A DNA stretch of 64,000 nt from Trichaptum fuscoviolaceum (GCA_910574455.1 CAJSYZ010000007.1:2673773-2737772); one strand, 5' to 3'. Positions 23,391 through 34,376 are shown, numbered from the stretch's first letter. Numbers and translations are program-made. Notes: generated by a model not told the origin, from the letters alone.

Positions 23391-23995
23391 ATCAGCCAGT
23401 CATGTAGTTGTGTTCATCGGGTCATGAGCTATTGTTGCAATAGCGGATAACTACTAGGGCTACTTACCAGTCCCCACAACAATGAAAGTGTCTCCGGAAG
23501 TCTCTAGTTTCCAACCTGACCATGGCTGTCAGTGGTGGTAGCGGACGACGGAGGGCCTGTGATGCCAGTGTCAGACCCCACGTGGGAAGTCATCATGTCG
23601 ATGCTGGGTACTACTAGTAGCAGGAGTGCGATGGCAATGGTGGTGGTGCTGTCTGGCGGTGTTCCAGAATTGCACCATCTTGCGTGCGCTGTAAACGGTG
23701 TGAGCTAGGATTCTGTATCAAATGGTATGTAAATAACGTGAAGTAAAAGGATTGAGAAGGAGAATAAACTCACCAGCCTTGAACTCCTGTGCCATGCTCG
23801 TGCAGACCTCTGTCTCCCATTCCGCCCAGATCTGTTACGACATAATTTAGTACAAAGTGCAGGAGAGCAGCGCATGGAAGATGTTGTATGTGAAGGAGAC
23901 AGCGCCAAGGTTGAAGAAAATGACAAGCCTCAAGGTAGTGCAAGAGGATGAGATGAGAGAGTTTGTGCGCATGGTGGGGGAGTTGAGGAAGGGGC

Positions 23996-24214
23996 TCAGT
24001 CTGGGAAAAGGCGAGCGGCGATGTCCACGTCGGGCTCTTGCTGACTCGGAGTCGGGAAAACAATACTACCAAGTTGCGTGTCTGTCTTTGAATCAAGGTT
24101 GGTCGCAAAGCCCATTTGTTCCAGCTCCTCCGTCGTCTGCCAGAAGGCAATAGCATAAGTCAAGCCGTCCAGTTCCCTCTGACCTAGAACGTCCCGAGAA
24201 TAACAACCGGTCAT
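23996..24214 (-). pseudogene. C-terminal fragment of the serine-peptidase-like family
   Basis: The frame ELDGLTYAIAFWQTTEELEQ corresponds to QHDGFTYGVPIWQQLSEMRT in the larger gene at 24.8-27.4 kb. The following DSKTDTQLGSIVF segment is more divergent. No peptidase core is visible upstream (24.2 kb is repeat-rich), so it is a stranded remnant. Confidence 0.6.
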
Positions 24215-24279
24215 TCCATTAAAATTATTATACCTAATAGTTGTCGAGCAGAGCAGTTGTAGTAGTAGCCGGACCGACC

Positions 24280-24560
24280 TTCGCCCCTCAGGCTTAGTTT
24301 ACTAGTACTAGTAGTTTCCGACTTCAAGCTGACCTCCGAATCGGAAGAACTTCCGAGTCAGAGCCTGAGACCGAGTCGTGGGACTTCAAGTTCAGCTCAA
24401 AAGTTCAAGTTGCCGAACAGTGACCCGTAACGATGTTCGGTCTTCAGGTTGGTAGACCCGGATTCGAGCCAGTCGTGAATTTATCGAGCAGTAATTAGAG
24501 CATCACTGGTGCCAGTGAGTCCAAGTCCGACTCGGAATAGTTAGTAAACAATTCATATCG
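24280..24560. repeat. Cluster of palindromic words
   Basis: ACTAGTACTAGTAGT, GACTTCAAG, GGGACTTCAAGTTCAGC, AAAAGTTCAAGTTGCCG, GGTGCCAGTGAGTCC and CCGACTCGGA all occur within 280 bp. The same words occur at 34.4-35.1 kb, 37.7 kb, 42.0 kb, 51.7 kb, 54.8 kb and 59.0-59.1 kb. Confidence 0.55.
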
Positions 24561-24762
24561 TTTTTTATTTACATACAGTCATACAACAACTTGAATACCG
24601 ATGCACAGAAAACACAAGTATAAGGTCGACGAACACAGAACAGGAGACAAACATACAAAGACACAACTTGAATACTAGTGGTATGCACTGGTATGAGGTA
24701 ATACTACGAAAAGAAAACAGTTAGAAATAGTATGAGTACAAGCCTGAGTCCTCACTGGCAGG

Positions 24763-27371
24763 CTACTTCGTCTGACTCCGAGTCTGCGGTTTAAGTGAAT
24801 TAAAAGGTTCCAATGCTGCTCGTTCCCGCTCAACCTTGTGGTGCTCCTCATTAAACCACGCTTTCCATGTTTTCGAGCCCTTGTTAGCCCTAGTTACCTT
24901 AATCTGTGGATGATATTCCGCAAGTTCCGACATCACTGCATCATCCTTTTGTGATTTGAATCCGAAATGAATATCACCGTAACCGGAGGTGCGCATCTCC
25001 GACAATTGTTGCCAAATAGGGACTCCGTAAGTGAACCCATCGTGTTGCCATTCCGTCGAAGTCGTAACAAAGATGATTGTACCAAGTGCGTTGGCATCCT
25101 GGTCGATGACCAAGCTTCCGGAATCACCTTGGTCTCCAAATATACGGCTACGACCACCGAAGTGCTTGCCGGGTGGAAATTGCAGGACCGCCTGCCAGCA
25201 ACTCTCGACGCTCTTTACACCTTCTTTGATTCCACAGGCTTTGCGACGTTTGCCTTTACCGAGAATGTGACATCAAATTCTAGTGTAAGATCGACCCAGT
25301 AGGAAGTGAGATTGTTATAAACGCCCACTGTGTGGCCAGTTGTCCAACCAAACTTATATACCCGTCTTGTTTCAAGCTTCGAGGATACGACCTTTGTGCC
25401 ATCATTCGCTAGTGCTCTATGGAGCTGCTTATCTTTAATCGCTTGTTCGTCCGTTTCTTCTTGATAAAGACGGCTGTAGATGTCGCGCGGTTTCGTGAAA
25501 TCTTTGATATGCACCAGACCATCATGTACTTGAGTGCCTTCCTTCCATCCCATGAACTCCAGAATGTCGTCGAAAGCAGCTGAACCACACATGCTCTTTG
25601 GTTCATACCTTCTCAAGTCTGCATAATTCCAAAATTGCCCCTTCCCATGCTGCTCGCAGAGAGTAGTCTTGTCAGATGGGGAACGGTCGTCACAAATCCT
25701 GATCAACGCCCAGTCCGATGCATAGGGGTGCTTGCTAGTCCTCGGCTTCTTCGCGTCATCTTTCTTATTAAACCGATTGAACCTTCCCGGAGAGAATTCG
25801 ACATATCCAAACTGCTCCATACACTGGACATTCAATTCGCATCTCTTGACCTTGTTGAAGAAAGCTGTCGCGTCATCGCATTCCTTTTGGACTTCCTTCT
25901 TTACAACCTGATCTTTTATGATCTTCTTATCCACGAGAAGATCGAATTCTTTCCTCTGCTTTTCCAACTCGCGTTCCATCATTCGTAAGTGGTCAGCCAG
26001 CTTCTCAGGCGTGAACAGCGAAACATAGGCCGTATAATTCGAGTTCTCGTCATGTTTGTAGTCGATGTACTGAGAGGCTTCCGTGATTTTATAGTTCTTG
26101 CCATCGCCTTTCGATGTTTTGTTGCCCTTCTTGTTCCCTTTGACGCCCTTCTTGCCCTTCTTATTGCATTTCTTGCCTTTCTTCAAGCTGGCATCCTCCA
26201 AGTCGCTTTCAGAATCCTCAGGATGAAGATGGAACTGTAAATTAAATGGAATGGTGCCATGTCAACAACCGAGGGCATATAAGATGGGCTCCTCGTTTTG
26301 TATCTTAATCCCAAACAGTGACCCGGTTGAATAGCTGTCATACTGCGTTTTGCCCCTGGTCTCAGTGATGCCAAGGCATATCCCAACACATGTGGTGAAA
26401 GGCGCAGCAAGGCGCTGTAAGTACGTGTTGGCGGTATGGCGATCTTCATAGTTGCCCATTATACGTGGCTCTAGAACCATAGGGCTTGCTCGGATCAGGC
26501 GGGAGCGGCTGGCGGGAGTGGACGAGATATTTTTCGATCCTGTAGGCCAGCCTTGGCCTTGAACACCGTGAGCGGCGTCAGAGTCACTATGAGGGTCGTT
26601 GATGCTCTGACCGGGGGCAGACGGAGTGAAAGATGGTCTAGGGCGCTTTAGGTGGTGATTGCCATCGACAGCCTCAGGAACGTCATCGTCACCAGCCTGA
26701 GTACGGTTACGCTTCATATTAGCAGGGCCATCTGGGTTATCGCCGGAAGCCAGTTTGATATGTCGTTCCCTAATCTCGACCTCGACATCATAAATTGCGA
26801 GCTCCCATAGTATGTCCTTCACCCTCTCCGCAGCCCAGCATCCCACTTTAGGGTGGAGACTGGGCTCCGTATCAACTCCGATCATAACAACGACGGGCCA
26901 CTCATTTTCAGCGAGCAACTCGTGTCTAATGCCCACACTGGCAGGGCGTTCGAGGCCAACGCGGTTAACCTCAAATAGGTTCGCCTTTCCGTGCCCCTCG
27001 AGATATAGTGCCTTGAATATCGGCAATATTTTTGGGAACAAGTCTGCATCCCAGAACTCAGTAATGCGGTGATCACCCACAACCCCTACGCATTTCCACA
27101 TGTTAGTCCGTTCCCAGTCGCCGCCGGTGCGCCCGACCAGGCGAGGAGCCCCCTCCAGGCCATAGTAATATTCCTCCTGTTCTAAAGGCGAGATAGTTTC
27201 CCTTCGTGTGGCGCAATTTGGTGCCAGTGTACAGTGAGCCTGTACGACGGTAGGCGCCTGAGTTGGGGAAGTACTGCCAGGTCGGACAGTGTCAACTTCG
27301 CGAGTCGACATGCCAGTGTGAGTGTTTGTTGGCATCCGAGGGGTTCTATGAGGCACTATTGATCCGCTCAT
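24763..27371 (-). pseudogene. Trypsin-like serine-peptidase-domain protein, disrupted
   Basis: A large fungal protein of a family with an N-terminal conserved region (EEYYYGLEGAPRLVGRTGG, VVVMIGVDTE, YDVEVEIRE) and a chymotrypsin-fold-like C-terminal half. The ATG at 27371 starts MSGSIVPHRTPRM. The frame is open to YALGC and then meets TGA at 26262-26264, directly before a histidine codon (family members have an RH or ARH catalytic histidine here). The same frame then continues with a lysine-rich insert (26200-26090), a coiled coil (MMERELEKQRKEFDLL) and ASDWALIRI, with the probable catalytic Asp near 25714. The serine motif GDQGDSGSLVIDQ is in a different frame (about 25140-25100), so there is a frameshift or unseen intron near 25250. 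The stop at 24763 follows LKPQTRSQTK. An active peptidase is unlikely from this copy unless splicing removes the stop. Confidence 0.62.
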
Positions 27372-27781
27372 ACTCTGATTCTCTGCCACGAGTAGAAGTA
27401 GTCAACAAAGCAGGACTACCGGCGAAGGAGAAAGTAGGACTCACCTGGCCATATGCCATCGATGACACCTTCTAGTCTCTGCCTTGCAGATCGAATACTA
27501 TTTTCCTCGTTGGATGGGCGAAAGCCCGTGATCTGCCGAGACAATTCTATCAAATCAAAGCCTTCCCTTGGCGAAGCTGGATATCACCTCATTAATCATT
27601 GCTGCTGGTATAGGAGAACGTAGTAGAAAGCTGTAGGACTCACGCGGAATCGGATTTCTACGCAATGGCTTGGATGATGCCAGCATGATGCTGATTCAAG
27701 TTGAAGTCGTTGCTGTTGTGCTTTCGAGTTCAAGATGAATAGGTAGTACTATTGGGACGAAATGGGAAAGAATGCAGTGGG

Positions 27782-28122
27782 TATCAGCGACAGCTAGCAG
27801 CGACGACAACGACCACTGGGCTGTGCCTCTACTCAATCTCAGCAAGAAAGGTGGGGGGATAAAAGAAGTATATTAGCTACTGCTAACCGGAGGTTAGATC
27901 AGATCAAAGCTAGAGTACAACAAAGCGAAGCTGTCTACTTATATACTGTAGGGTGTGGCTGTGTCGCACTGCCCCGTTACTAAGCTACTATGCCAGAAGG
28001 TTCCATGGATTACTAAGTAGCGTCAGTGATGAGTAAAAGAAGATGACTACGCGTGAATGCATAAGTGATGACAAAGAAAAGAAAAGATAAAATAAAAGGA
28101 AAAGGAAATTGAGTTCATGACA
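27782..28122 (-). repeat. 3' LTR
   Basis: 341 bp, identical by eye to 34031-34371. It is the downstream LTR because pol ends next to it, at the polypurine tract. Confidence 0.93.
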
Positions 28123-28125
28123 TAA

Positions 28126-28136
28126 CCCCCCCCTTT
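28126..28136 (-). other. Polypurine tract
   Basis: On the element strand this is AAAGGGGGGGG, three bases before the 3' LTR (TTA then TGTCATG). The pol stop codon TAA overlaps its start. This is the expected plus-strand primer site for reverse transcription. Confidence 0.8.
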
Positions 28137-31100
28137 AAGGCGGATGTCCCAGCCGCGAAGAAGGCTCTGTGGGTTCACGTTTCTCCATGATGTCTAGAAG
28201 TTCGACCATACGAGTACGTGTCACCGTACGAGGAGCACCCGGATGTAAGCGATGGAATTCTTCGACCTCTTCCTGAGCATGTTTGACATTTGCTGCAGGT
28301 TCCCAAGTACGCTCCGATACCGGATATCCTTTCCAGTGGACCAAATACTGTAATTTGCCATAATAGACCCGCGAGTCGAGAATCTTTTCGACTTCCCATT
28401 CCTCTACGCCTTTCACAAGATCTGGTGGAGGCGGAGGCTTTCGTCGCTGAGAAGGAAAGACTGGGTCCTTATATGGCGTCAGAAGTACTTCATTGAAAAC
28501 CGGATGTAGTCGCTTCCAATGGGGTGGAAGTTTCAGACGATACGCTGCTTTGCCAACTTTCTTTTCAATGACAAAGGGTCCATAACGTTTATCGCCTAAT
28601 TTCTTCATGGGTCGTGTAGAAGATATGTTGACGCCTTCTAACATGACTTTGTCACCCGGTTTATACTCCTGAGATGGTCCGCGTCGTTGGTCATAGTACC
28701 GCTTCATGAGTGCCGCTGCCTCCTCAAGAGCCAATCGAGTTTCCTCTCTAACCTGTTGCATCCTATCTGCAAACTGCTTGGCTGACTCATTGGTGGATTC
28801 GCGTCGAGGGTTAGTTCCTGTATACGGATGACGTCCGTAATTGACAAAGAATGGTGACTGCTTCGTCGAGGAGTGTTCCCTATTGTTGTATGCGAATTCT
28901 GCCAAGGATAGCCATTCTACCCAGTCCGACTGACGATGATTTATGAAGATGCGCAAGTATTGTTCAACTTCTTGGTTAATGCGCTCTGTCTGTCCGTCGG
29001 TTTGAGGATGGAAAGCTGTTGACGAGTTTGCTTCAATGCCCACAAGTTTGTATAGTTCCTTCATAAACTTGGCTTCGAACTGCGGCCCGCGATCATGGAT
29101 AAACTTCCGTGGAATACCGTGCAATCTGAAGATCTGATCCCGGTAAATCTTTGCCATGCCTTCAGCTGTGAGAGATGTATCAATTGGCGTAAGGTGGATC
29201 ATCTTGCTGAATCGATCAACTGTAACACAGATCGCATTGTGACCTTGCGACTCTGGTAATTCGCCGATGATATCCACTGATACGATCTCCCATGGGCTAG
29301 AGGGGACTTCATTGGGATTTAGAGGTGCATTGGGTTTTGCTCGATGTGGCTTTGTACGCTGACAAGTGTCGCAACCTGAAACATATCGTCGGACATCAAA
29401 GTGTACTCCTGGCCACCAGTAGTTCCTAGTGATCAGTTCTACTGTCTTGTACTGTCCTGGATGTCCGTCGATTCGAGAATCATGGTGTGTACGTATGATA
29501 TCTTCTCGAAGTTTCTGGTCTCGCGGAACATAGATGCGTCCTTGTCGCAGTACTAACCCATCCGGCAATGCCTCCCATTGATCTTCCTTGTTTGCTAAGG
29601 CCAAGCGTACGACTCTGTCCATAGAGGATCTCGCTCTCATGATTCGTTTGACAAAATCTTCATCTAAAGATTCTACCAAAACTTCATTGACGAACCATTC
29701 TGGTTTGAGCAAAGTGACGTCAACGTTGTCATTCTCCCCCCTCTTATGATCTGCTCGTCTCGAGAGAAGGTCGGCTTTCGTCATCTGAGATCCTGGCTTA
29801 TGGAACAATTTGAAGTCGTATTCTGCAAGTTCTGTGACCCAACGCGCTTGTCTATAGTTCAACTTTTGGGGCTTTTTGAAATACTGGAGATTAAGATGAT
29901 CGGTCCAGATTTGGAAAGGTTGTCTAGCACCCAATAAGTATTGTCGCCATTCGTCAATGGAGTCCATAATTGCAAGTAATTCCTTGTCGTAAATCTCATA
30001 GTTGCGCTCTGTAGCATTGAGTGCACGAGATCGGAATGCAATTGGACGCCATTTTCCATTAATGTACTGGGACAAGATAGCGCCGTTGGCAAAGTTTGAA
30101 GAGTCACATTCAATGCAGAATTGATCGTTATCTGTAGGCACCGCTAGGACAGGTTCCTCACAGATACGTTGCTTTAAACGATCAAATGCTTCCTTCTGAT
30201 CGGTACCCCACTCCCACTCCACCTTCCCTGTCAAGGCATGTAGCGGTTTGGCAACATGACTAAATCCTAAAATGAATCGGCGGTAGTAATTGCAGAACCC
30301 TAAGAACTGTTGTAGCTCATGTTTGTTCGTGGGTTCTGGCCAATCTTTAACTGCTGCTACCTTTGCCGGATCCATTCGGACTTCGCCATTACCAATGATG
30401 TGGCCTAGATATTCAATGCTCGACTGTGCGAATAAACATTTTTCAGGCTTCAGACAGAGTTTGTTTTCTCGAAGTATTTCCAGGACTTGTCGCACAAGAC
30501 GATCATGATGCTCTCTCGTCTGTGTGAATATGAGAATATCGTCCAAGTATACTATGACATGTCCGTCATTGATGAGATCTCTGAGTATTTCGTTCATGAA
30601 ACCTTGAAATGTCGCCGGTGAATTAGTCAAGCCAAAGAACATCACTGTAGGTTCAAATAGACCACGCCATGTGCGGAATGCAGCCTTCCATTCATCGCCC
30701 TCTTTAATCCTAATATTGTTGTATCCCCATCGTACGTCAAGCTTCGTGAAGAACTTTGCCTGTTTTGTCAGATCAATGAGCTCTTGAATGAGTGGCAAAG
30801 GGTATTTGTTCTTTATTGTACCCTTATTGAGCTCTCGATAATCTTGAACAGGGCGAAGCTTGCCGTCTTTCTTTTTAATGAAGAAGAAAGGGGATGCCAT
30901 AGGAGATTTTGAGGGACGAATGCGACCGGAGCGCAGGTTTTCTTCTAGAAATTCATCTAGCGCCTCACGCTCTTTGAGACTCAATGGATAGACCTTGCAA
31001 TCGCGGGGTACAAACCCAGGAGTGAGTTCAATTGCATGGTCCCAAGGGCGTCGTTCTGGGAGGTGATTGAATTCTTCTTCGCTAAAGACTGTAGGGAATT

Positions 31101-32252
31101 CTGCAATGAAATCGGCGGCTACTTCTTGTACTACAGCTCGCAACCGATTTCGTCTCTCTCGTGTCTCAGAGACGTACTTTTCCCAGTCAAAGAAGAATAT
31201 ACGATCGCCCTCTTCCAGAGTCTCAATTTTATCCGCTTCAGGTTCATCTTCCACTGTTCCGAGAGTTGGAATATAGCCACAATCATCAGGGCAACGGGTA
31301 AAGGATATTTCTCCCGTTGTCCAATCGATGCTTGGATTGTGGCGCTTCAGCCATTCATAGCCGATGAAGAGATCCGTACTCTCAAGATTGGTAACCGCAA
31401 GTTCAATTAGCTCTGAGTGATCATGGATTGACATTTTGATCTCTACATATTCCGTAATGGCTCCATTTTGTGTTGGGAGTCCCATCTGCGTTATAGACTG
31501 GTAGCGGAATAGGTAGTTTCTTGGTAGGAATATGATGAGCTTCGACGAACTCGCGATTAATGCATGAACCGGTGCATCCGCTATCCACTAATGCCTTAAC
31601 CTTAACCGTTTCCAAATTATCCAACCGATGTAATAATACCGGCAGCGTGAGCTGCGACGTGCCCGTCTTTCTGATAAAGCGTTTATTACCCTTTAGACTT
31701 CTTACGGCAGCAAGAGCTTCCTCATGATTAAGACTGTTAATGAGGGGAACCAGCTCTGGTGTGACTTCTGCTTGCCGACAAGAAGGGGTCCATACACGCA
31801 ATACCGTCAAGGCATCCGCAAGCTTATCCTCCCTAAGACGCTTCACTACCCATGCCGCTGTGTGAGGGATAGGAAGGTCTCTTCGGTTCCGCTTGGGACG
31901 TGGGACTTCGACCGTGGGTTTAGGTTTCTCCTCTGGCACCGAGGATTGAGAAGAAATATTAAAAGAAGAAGAAGAGGAAAACAAGCAATCATTACTATCT
32001 ACATTGGACGGTGTTGTTTTTTTCTTTATAAATATTTTTATTGAGTGGGGATTTAGAACGAGACGATACATTGATAGGAAAATCACAGGAAAATTCTACA
32101 AGACGTATTTTTGTTGTTTTTGTTTTTTCTTCGTTTTCTTTATGGTTTTGTTGGTTTTTTTCATAATTAACTACCGGGTCATCATAGTAAAAAGAGTCCG
32201 AATAAAAGGTGCCAGATTCGAAAAATTCATCCTCAGTGCATACCACGTTCAT
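28135..32252 (-). CDS. pol: Pol polyprotein of the chromovirus (three frames)
   Basis: Begins with an ATG at 32252 that overlaps the gag stop (ATGA). The first segment (32252 to about 32020, acidic) must shift +1 at an A7 run to join the protease segment (LVDSGCTGSCI active site; NADGTPN). A second +1 shift near 31470 joins the main 1,116-residue frame. That frame holds reverse transcriptase (YLDDILIF, residues about 313-320), RNase H (FCIECDSSNFANGAI), the integrase HHCC zinc site (DGHPGQYK to CDTCQ), the integrase core (VDIIGELPE, HDRGPQFEAKF, GQTERINQEVEQ) and a C-terminal chromodomain (YLVHWKGYPVSERTWEP). Chromodomains of this class direct insertion to modified chromatin. Domains are intact; the two +1 steps are either recoding sites or single-base indels. 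Confidence 0.88.
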
Positions 32253-33409
32253 GCCTGAGGGCTCGTAAAATCCTGCTGTCCGTCGACAGGGGCTTCCGCT
32301 GCGTGTTCTTCCGTTAACTGATCCGACTGATCCCAGTACCCAGCTGCTAACTCCGACTCTGTCCGATGTTCCATAGCGCGGAACTGGTCATTCCAATCAG
32401 CACACTCTTCTGGATCCATCTTTTGGATGATCTCACGGATCTTGAGAGTGCGCGATGGACAATTACGTGCAATGTGACCAGGTCGGTTGCAGAGATAACA
32501 GAGGTTATTCCGGCGAGCTCGATCCATCGTGATCTCCATAGGCTGGCCCTGACCTCCAAAGGTGACTCCTGTCTGGTCTCGCTTATCAGTGACAGGTGGA
32601 GGTCCTGGTGGAGGTCGGAATTGTGGGGCCACCGGAGGTGGAGCATAAGGGGCACGAGGTGGAGCATGGAGTGGGCGACGAACCATTGGTTGTTGACGAG
32701 TCCGCATGACGTCCTGCAGGCGCCGACGTTGATTGTCAAAGCGAAGCGCCGCAGTCTTCCATCCTTCGTACGTAATAGGGCATTCACTCATGCTGAGGAT
32801 GTTTTGTACGATGGAGGAATCTAACGCCATTTCGAGTAGCCGGATCAAAAAGTCATCATAACCGTCCATGTAACCCGCTTTGCGCCGGTGTACGTCAAAC
32901 TGCGCAAAGAACTCTTCCGCTTTCGCACCGCTTTGCTTTAGCTTTATCAACGCGGTCTGCGCATGCATCGCCTCATTGGGATCACCGAAAGTAGTCTTCA
33001 GGGACTCGAGAAACGTGTTCCAAGTGTCATTAATTGTCAATGTGCCCGCCACTGTCTTCGAATCCACATAGTTCTGTGCCCACTCTCCAGCTAATCCGCC
33101 GCGCATAAGACTGAGCACAAACAGGATTTTCTGAGAGGATAGATGATAGGCGTCTCCATGAGCACTAAGAAAGACATGAACAGTGCGGATAAAATCTTTG
33201 TAGTTGGTGCCATCAAACGGTTCCGGTTTGACAGCAAGATTTTTGGTGACGTGTGACGGAGTGGAACGTTGTTGCAGTACTCGGACGTCCTCCCGAAGCT
33301 GATTCTCTCGTATAGCGGCTTCCAATATCTCTGTCTCCCGAGTTTGGATAGTACCTCTCAACTCGTTGATTGCATTCTCGAGTGCTAGAATCCGCTCGGT
33401 GTTACTCAT
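32249..33409 (-). CDS. gag: Gag capsid/nucleocapsid protein
   Basis: 386 residues from the ATG at 33409. A coiled-coil N-terminus (LALENAINELRGTIQTRETE) precedes a retrotransposon Gag domain (VKPEPFDGTNYKDFIRTVHV, FGDPNEAMHAQTALIKLKQ). A proline-rich linker and one zinc knuckle, CYLCNRPGHIARNC, follow. It ends DFTSPQA with TGA at 32249-32251, and the ATG of the next frame shares two bases with this stop. Confidence 0.92.
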   Translation of the reverse strand: MSNTERILALENAINELRGTIQTRETEILEAAIRENQLREDVRVLQQRSTPSHVTKNLAVKPEPFDGTNYKDFIRTVHVFLSAHGDAYHLSSQKILFVLSLMRGGLAGEWAQNYVDSKTVAGTLTINDTWNTFLESLKTTFGDPNEAMHAQTALIKLKQSGAKAEEFFAQFDVHRRKAGYMDGYDDFLIRLLEMALDSSIVQNILSMSECPITYEGWKTAALRFDNQRRRLQDVMRTRQQPMVRRPLHAPPRAPYAPPPVAPQFRPPPGPPPVTDKRDQTGVTFGGQGQPMEITMDRARRNNLCYLCNRPGHIARNCPSRTLKIREIIQKMDPEECADWNDQFRAMEHRTESELAAGYWDQSDQLTEEHAAEAPVDGQQDFTSPQA

Positions 33410-34016
33410 TCTGGTGGCGGCTGAGGAATTCTAGGAGGAGTGAGGTGTAACAGGATTTGGAAGATGTAGAGTTCAATATAGAGGTGGATAGCAGGGCGAC
33501 AGTCGATGAGAGGGATACGGCACTGGAACACGAGTTCGTTCAGGAAGAACAGGCGCAGTATGAGCGCCAGGATGAAATCTGTAAAAAGAATAAAATCGAT
33601 AACAGACGTTGCCCGTATCTGGCTACAGATTAACAATGCCTGTCGTTAAAGGACTAGATACAAGCACACTCAGTATCTGTTGGTCCGTCTGGACTTCGCA
33701 AGACACCGCTGGTCAGACAGTCTTTCGACTCCGCAGGCGGTGTTGATTGAGAGAGGTGTACTAGTCAACCGGCGAACTAAGGCCAGGGGTGACACTTCAC
33801 AATCAATAGAAGTTTCCAGATATCCACCAGTGTCTGCTATGCAGGATCAAAACAACGACAGCAGAGGTTGTAGCAAAGATAGGAGTCTGTTTAGAAACGA
33901 CCCGAGGAGAGGGAATCTGTAAAGGGTGGGGAATAGTGGTTACGGGATGGAATGAGGAATGGGGAACGGAGTGATGAATAGATGTGTGTTGAGTAGAGAC
34001 AAAGGGCAGAGAAGGG

Positions 34017-34028
34017 TAGCTTTGATCT
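34017..34028 (-). other. Putative self-priming primer binding site
   Basis: The element strand reads AGATCAAAGCTA two bases after the 5' LTR. It does not begin with the TGG usual for a site pairing with a tRNA 3' end. It is a perfect 12-base complement of TAGCTTTGATCT inside the LTR (34150-34161), which lies 33 bp after the LTR TATA box. Confidence 0.65.
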
Positions 34029-34030
34029 TA

Positions 34031-34371
34031 TATCAGCGACAGCTAGCAGCGACGACAACGACCACTGGGCTGTGCCTCTACTCAATCTCAGCAAGAAAGG
34101 TGGGGGGATAAAAGAAGTATATTAGCTACTGCTAACCGGAGGTTAGATCAGATCAAAGCTAGAGTACAACAAAGCGAAGCTGTCTACTTATATACTGTAG
34201 GGTGTGGCTGTGTCGCACTGCCCCGTTACTAAGCTACTATGCCAGAAGGTTCCATGGATTACTAAGTAGCGTCAGTGATGAGTAAAAGAAGATGACTACG
34301 CGTGAATGCATAAGTGATGACAAAGAAAAGAAAAGATAAAATAAAAGGAAAAGGAAATTGAGTTCATGACA
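34031..34371 (-). repeat. 5' LTR
   Basis: 341 bp, the promoter LTR of the element. It contains a TATATAA box and the predicted RNA start. Confidence 0.93.
34188..34194 (-). promoter_or_regulatory. TATA box in the 5' LTR
   Basis: TATATAA on the element strand. Transcription starting about 33 bases downstream would begin at TAGCTTTGATCT, the sequence complementary to the putative primer site. Confidence 0.6.
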
Positions 34372-34376
34372 GTGGG

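Larger units (their letters stand above)
27782..34371 (-). mobile_element. Ty3/gypsy LTR retrotransposon (chromovirus), recent insertion
   Basis: Complete 6,590-bp element on the minus strand. It has two 341-bp LTRs that look identical base for base, a gag gene with a CCHC knuckle, a pol with protease, reverse transcriptase, RNase H, integrase and a terminal chromodomain, and a polypurine tract. The flanks are GTGGG at 27777-27781 and GTGGG at 34372-34376, a perfect 5-bp target duplication. The LTRs in element orientation begin TGTCATGAAC and end CGCTGATA. The insertion separated the upstream region of the serine-peptidase-like gene from the spacer now at 34.4 kb. The age must be low because the LTRs have not diverged. 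Confidence 0.95.

Noticed and set aside
24440..24490. tRNA-like B box (GGATTCGAGCC)
   Set aside because: No matching A box, acceptor-stem pairing or anticodon arm could be drawn around it; it is in a repeat-word cluster.
32017..32023. Classical -1 slippery heptamer A AAA AAC in the Pol leader
   Set aside because: A -1 slip here enters a frame that reaches TAG within six codons. The frame needed to reach the protease is +1 (or -2), so this site cannot work as a standard -1 signal.
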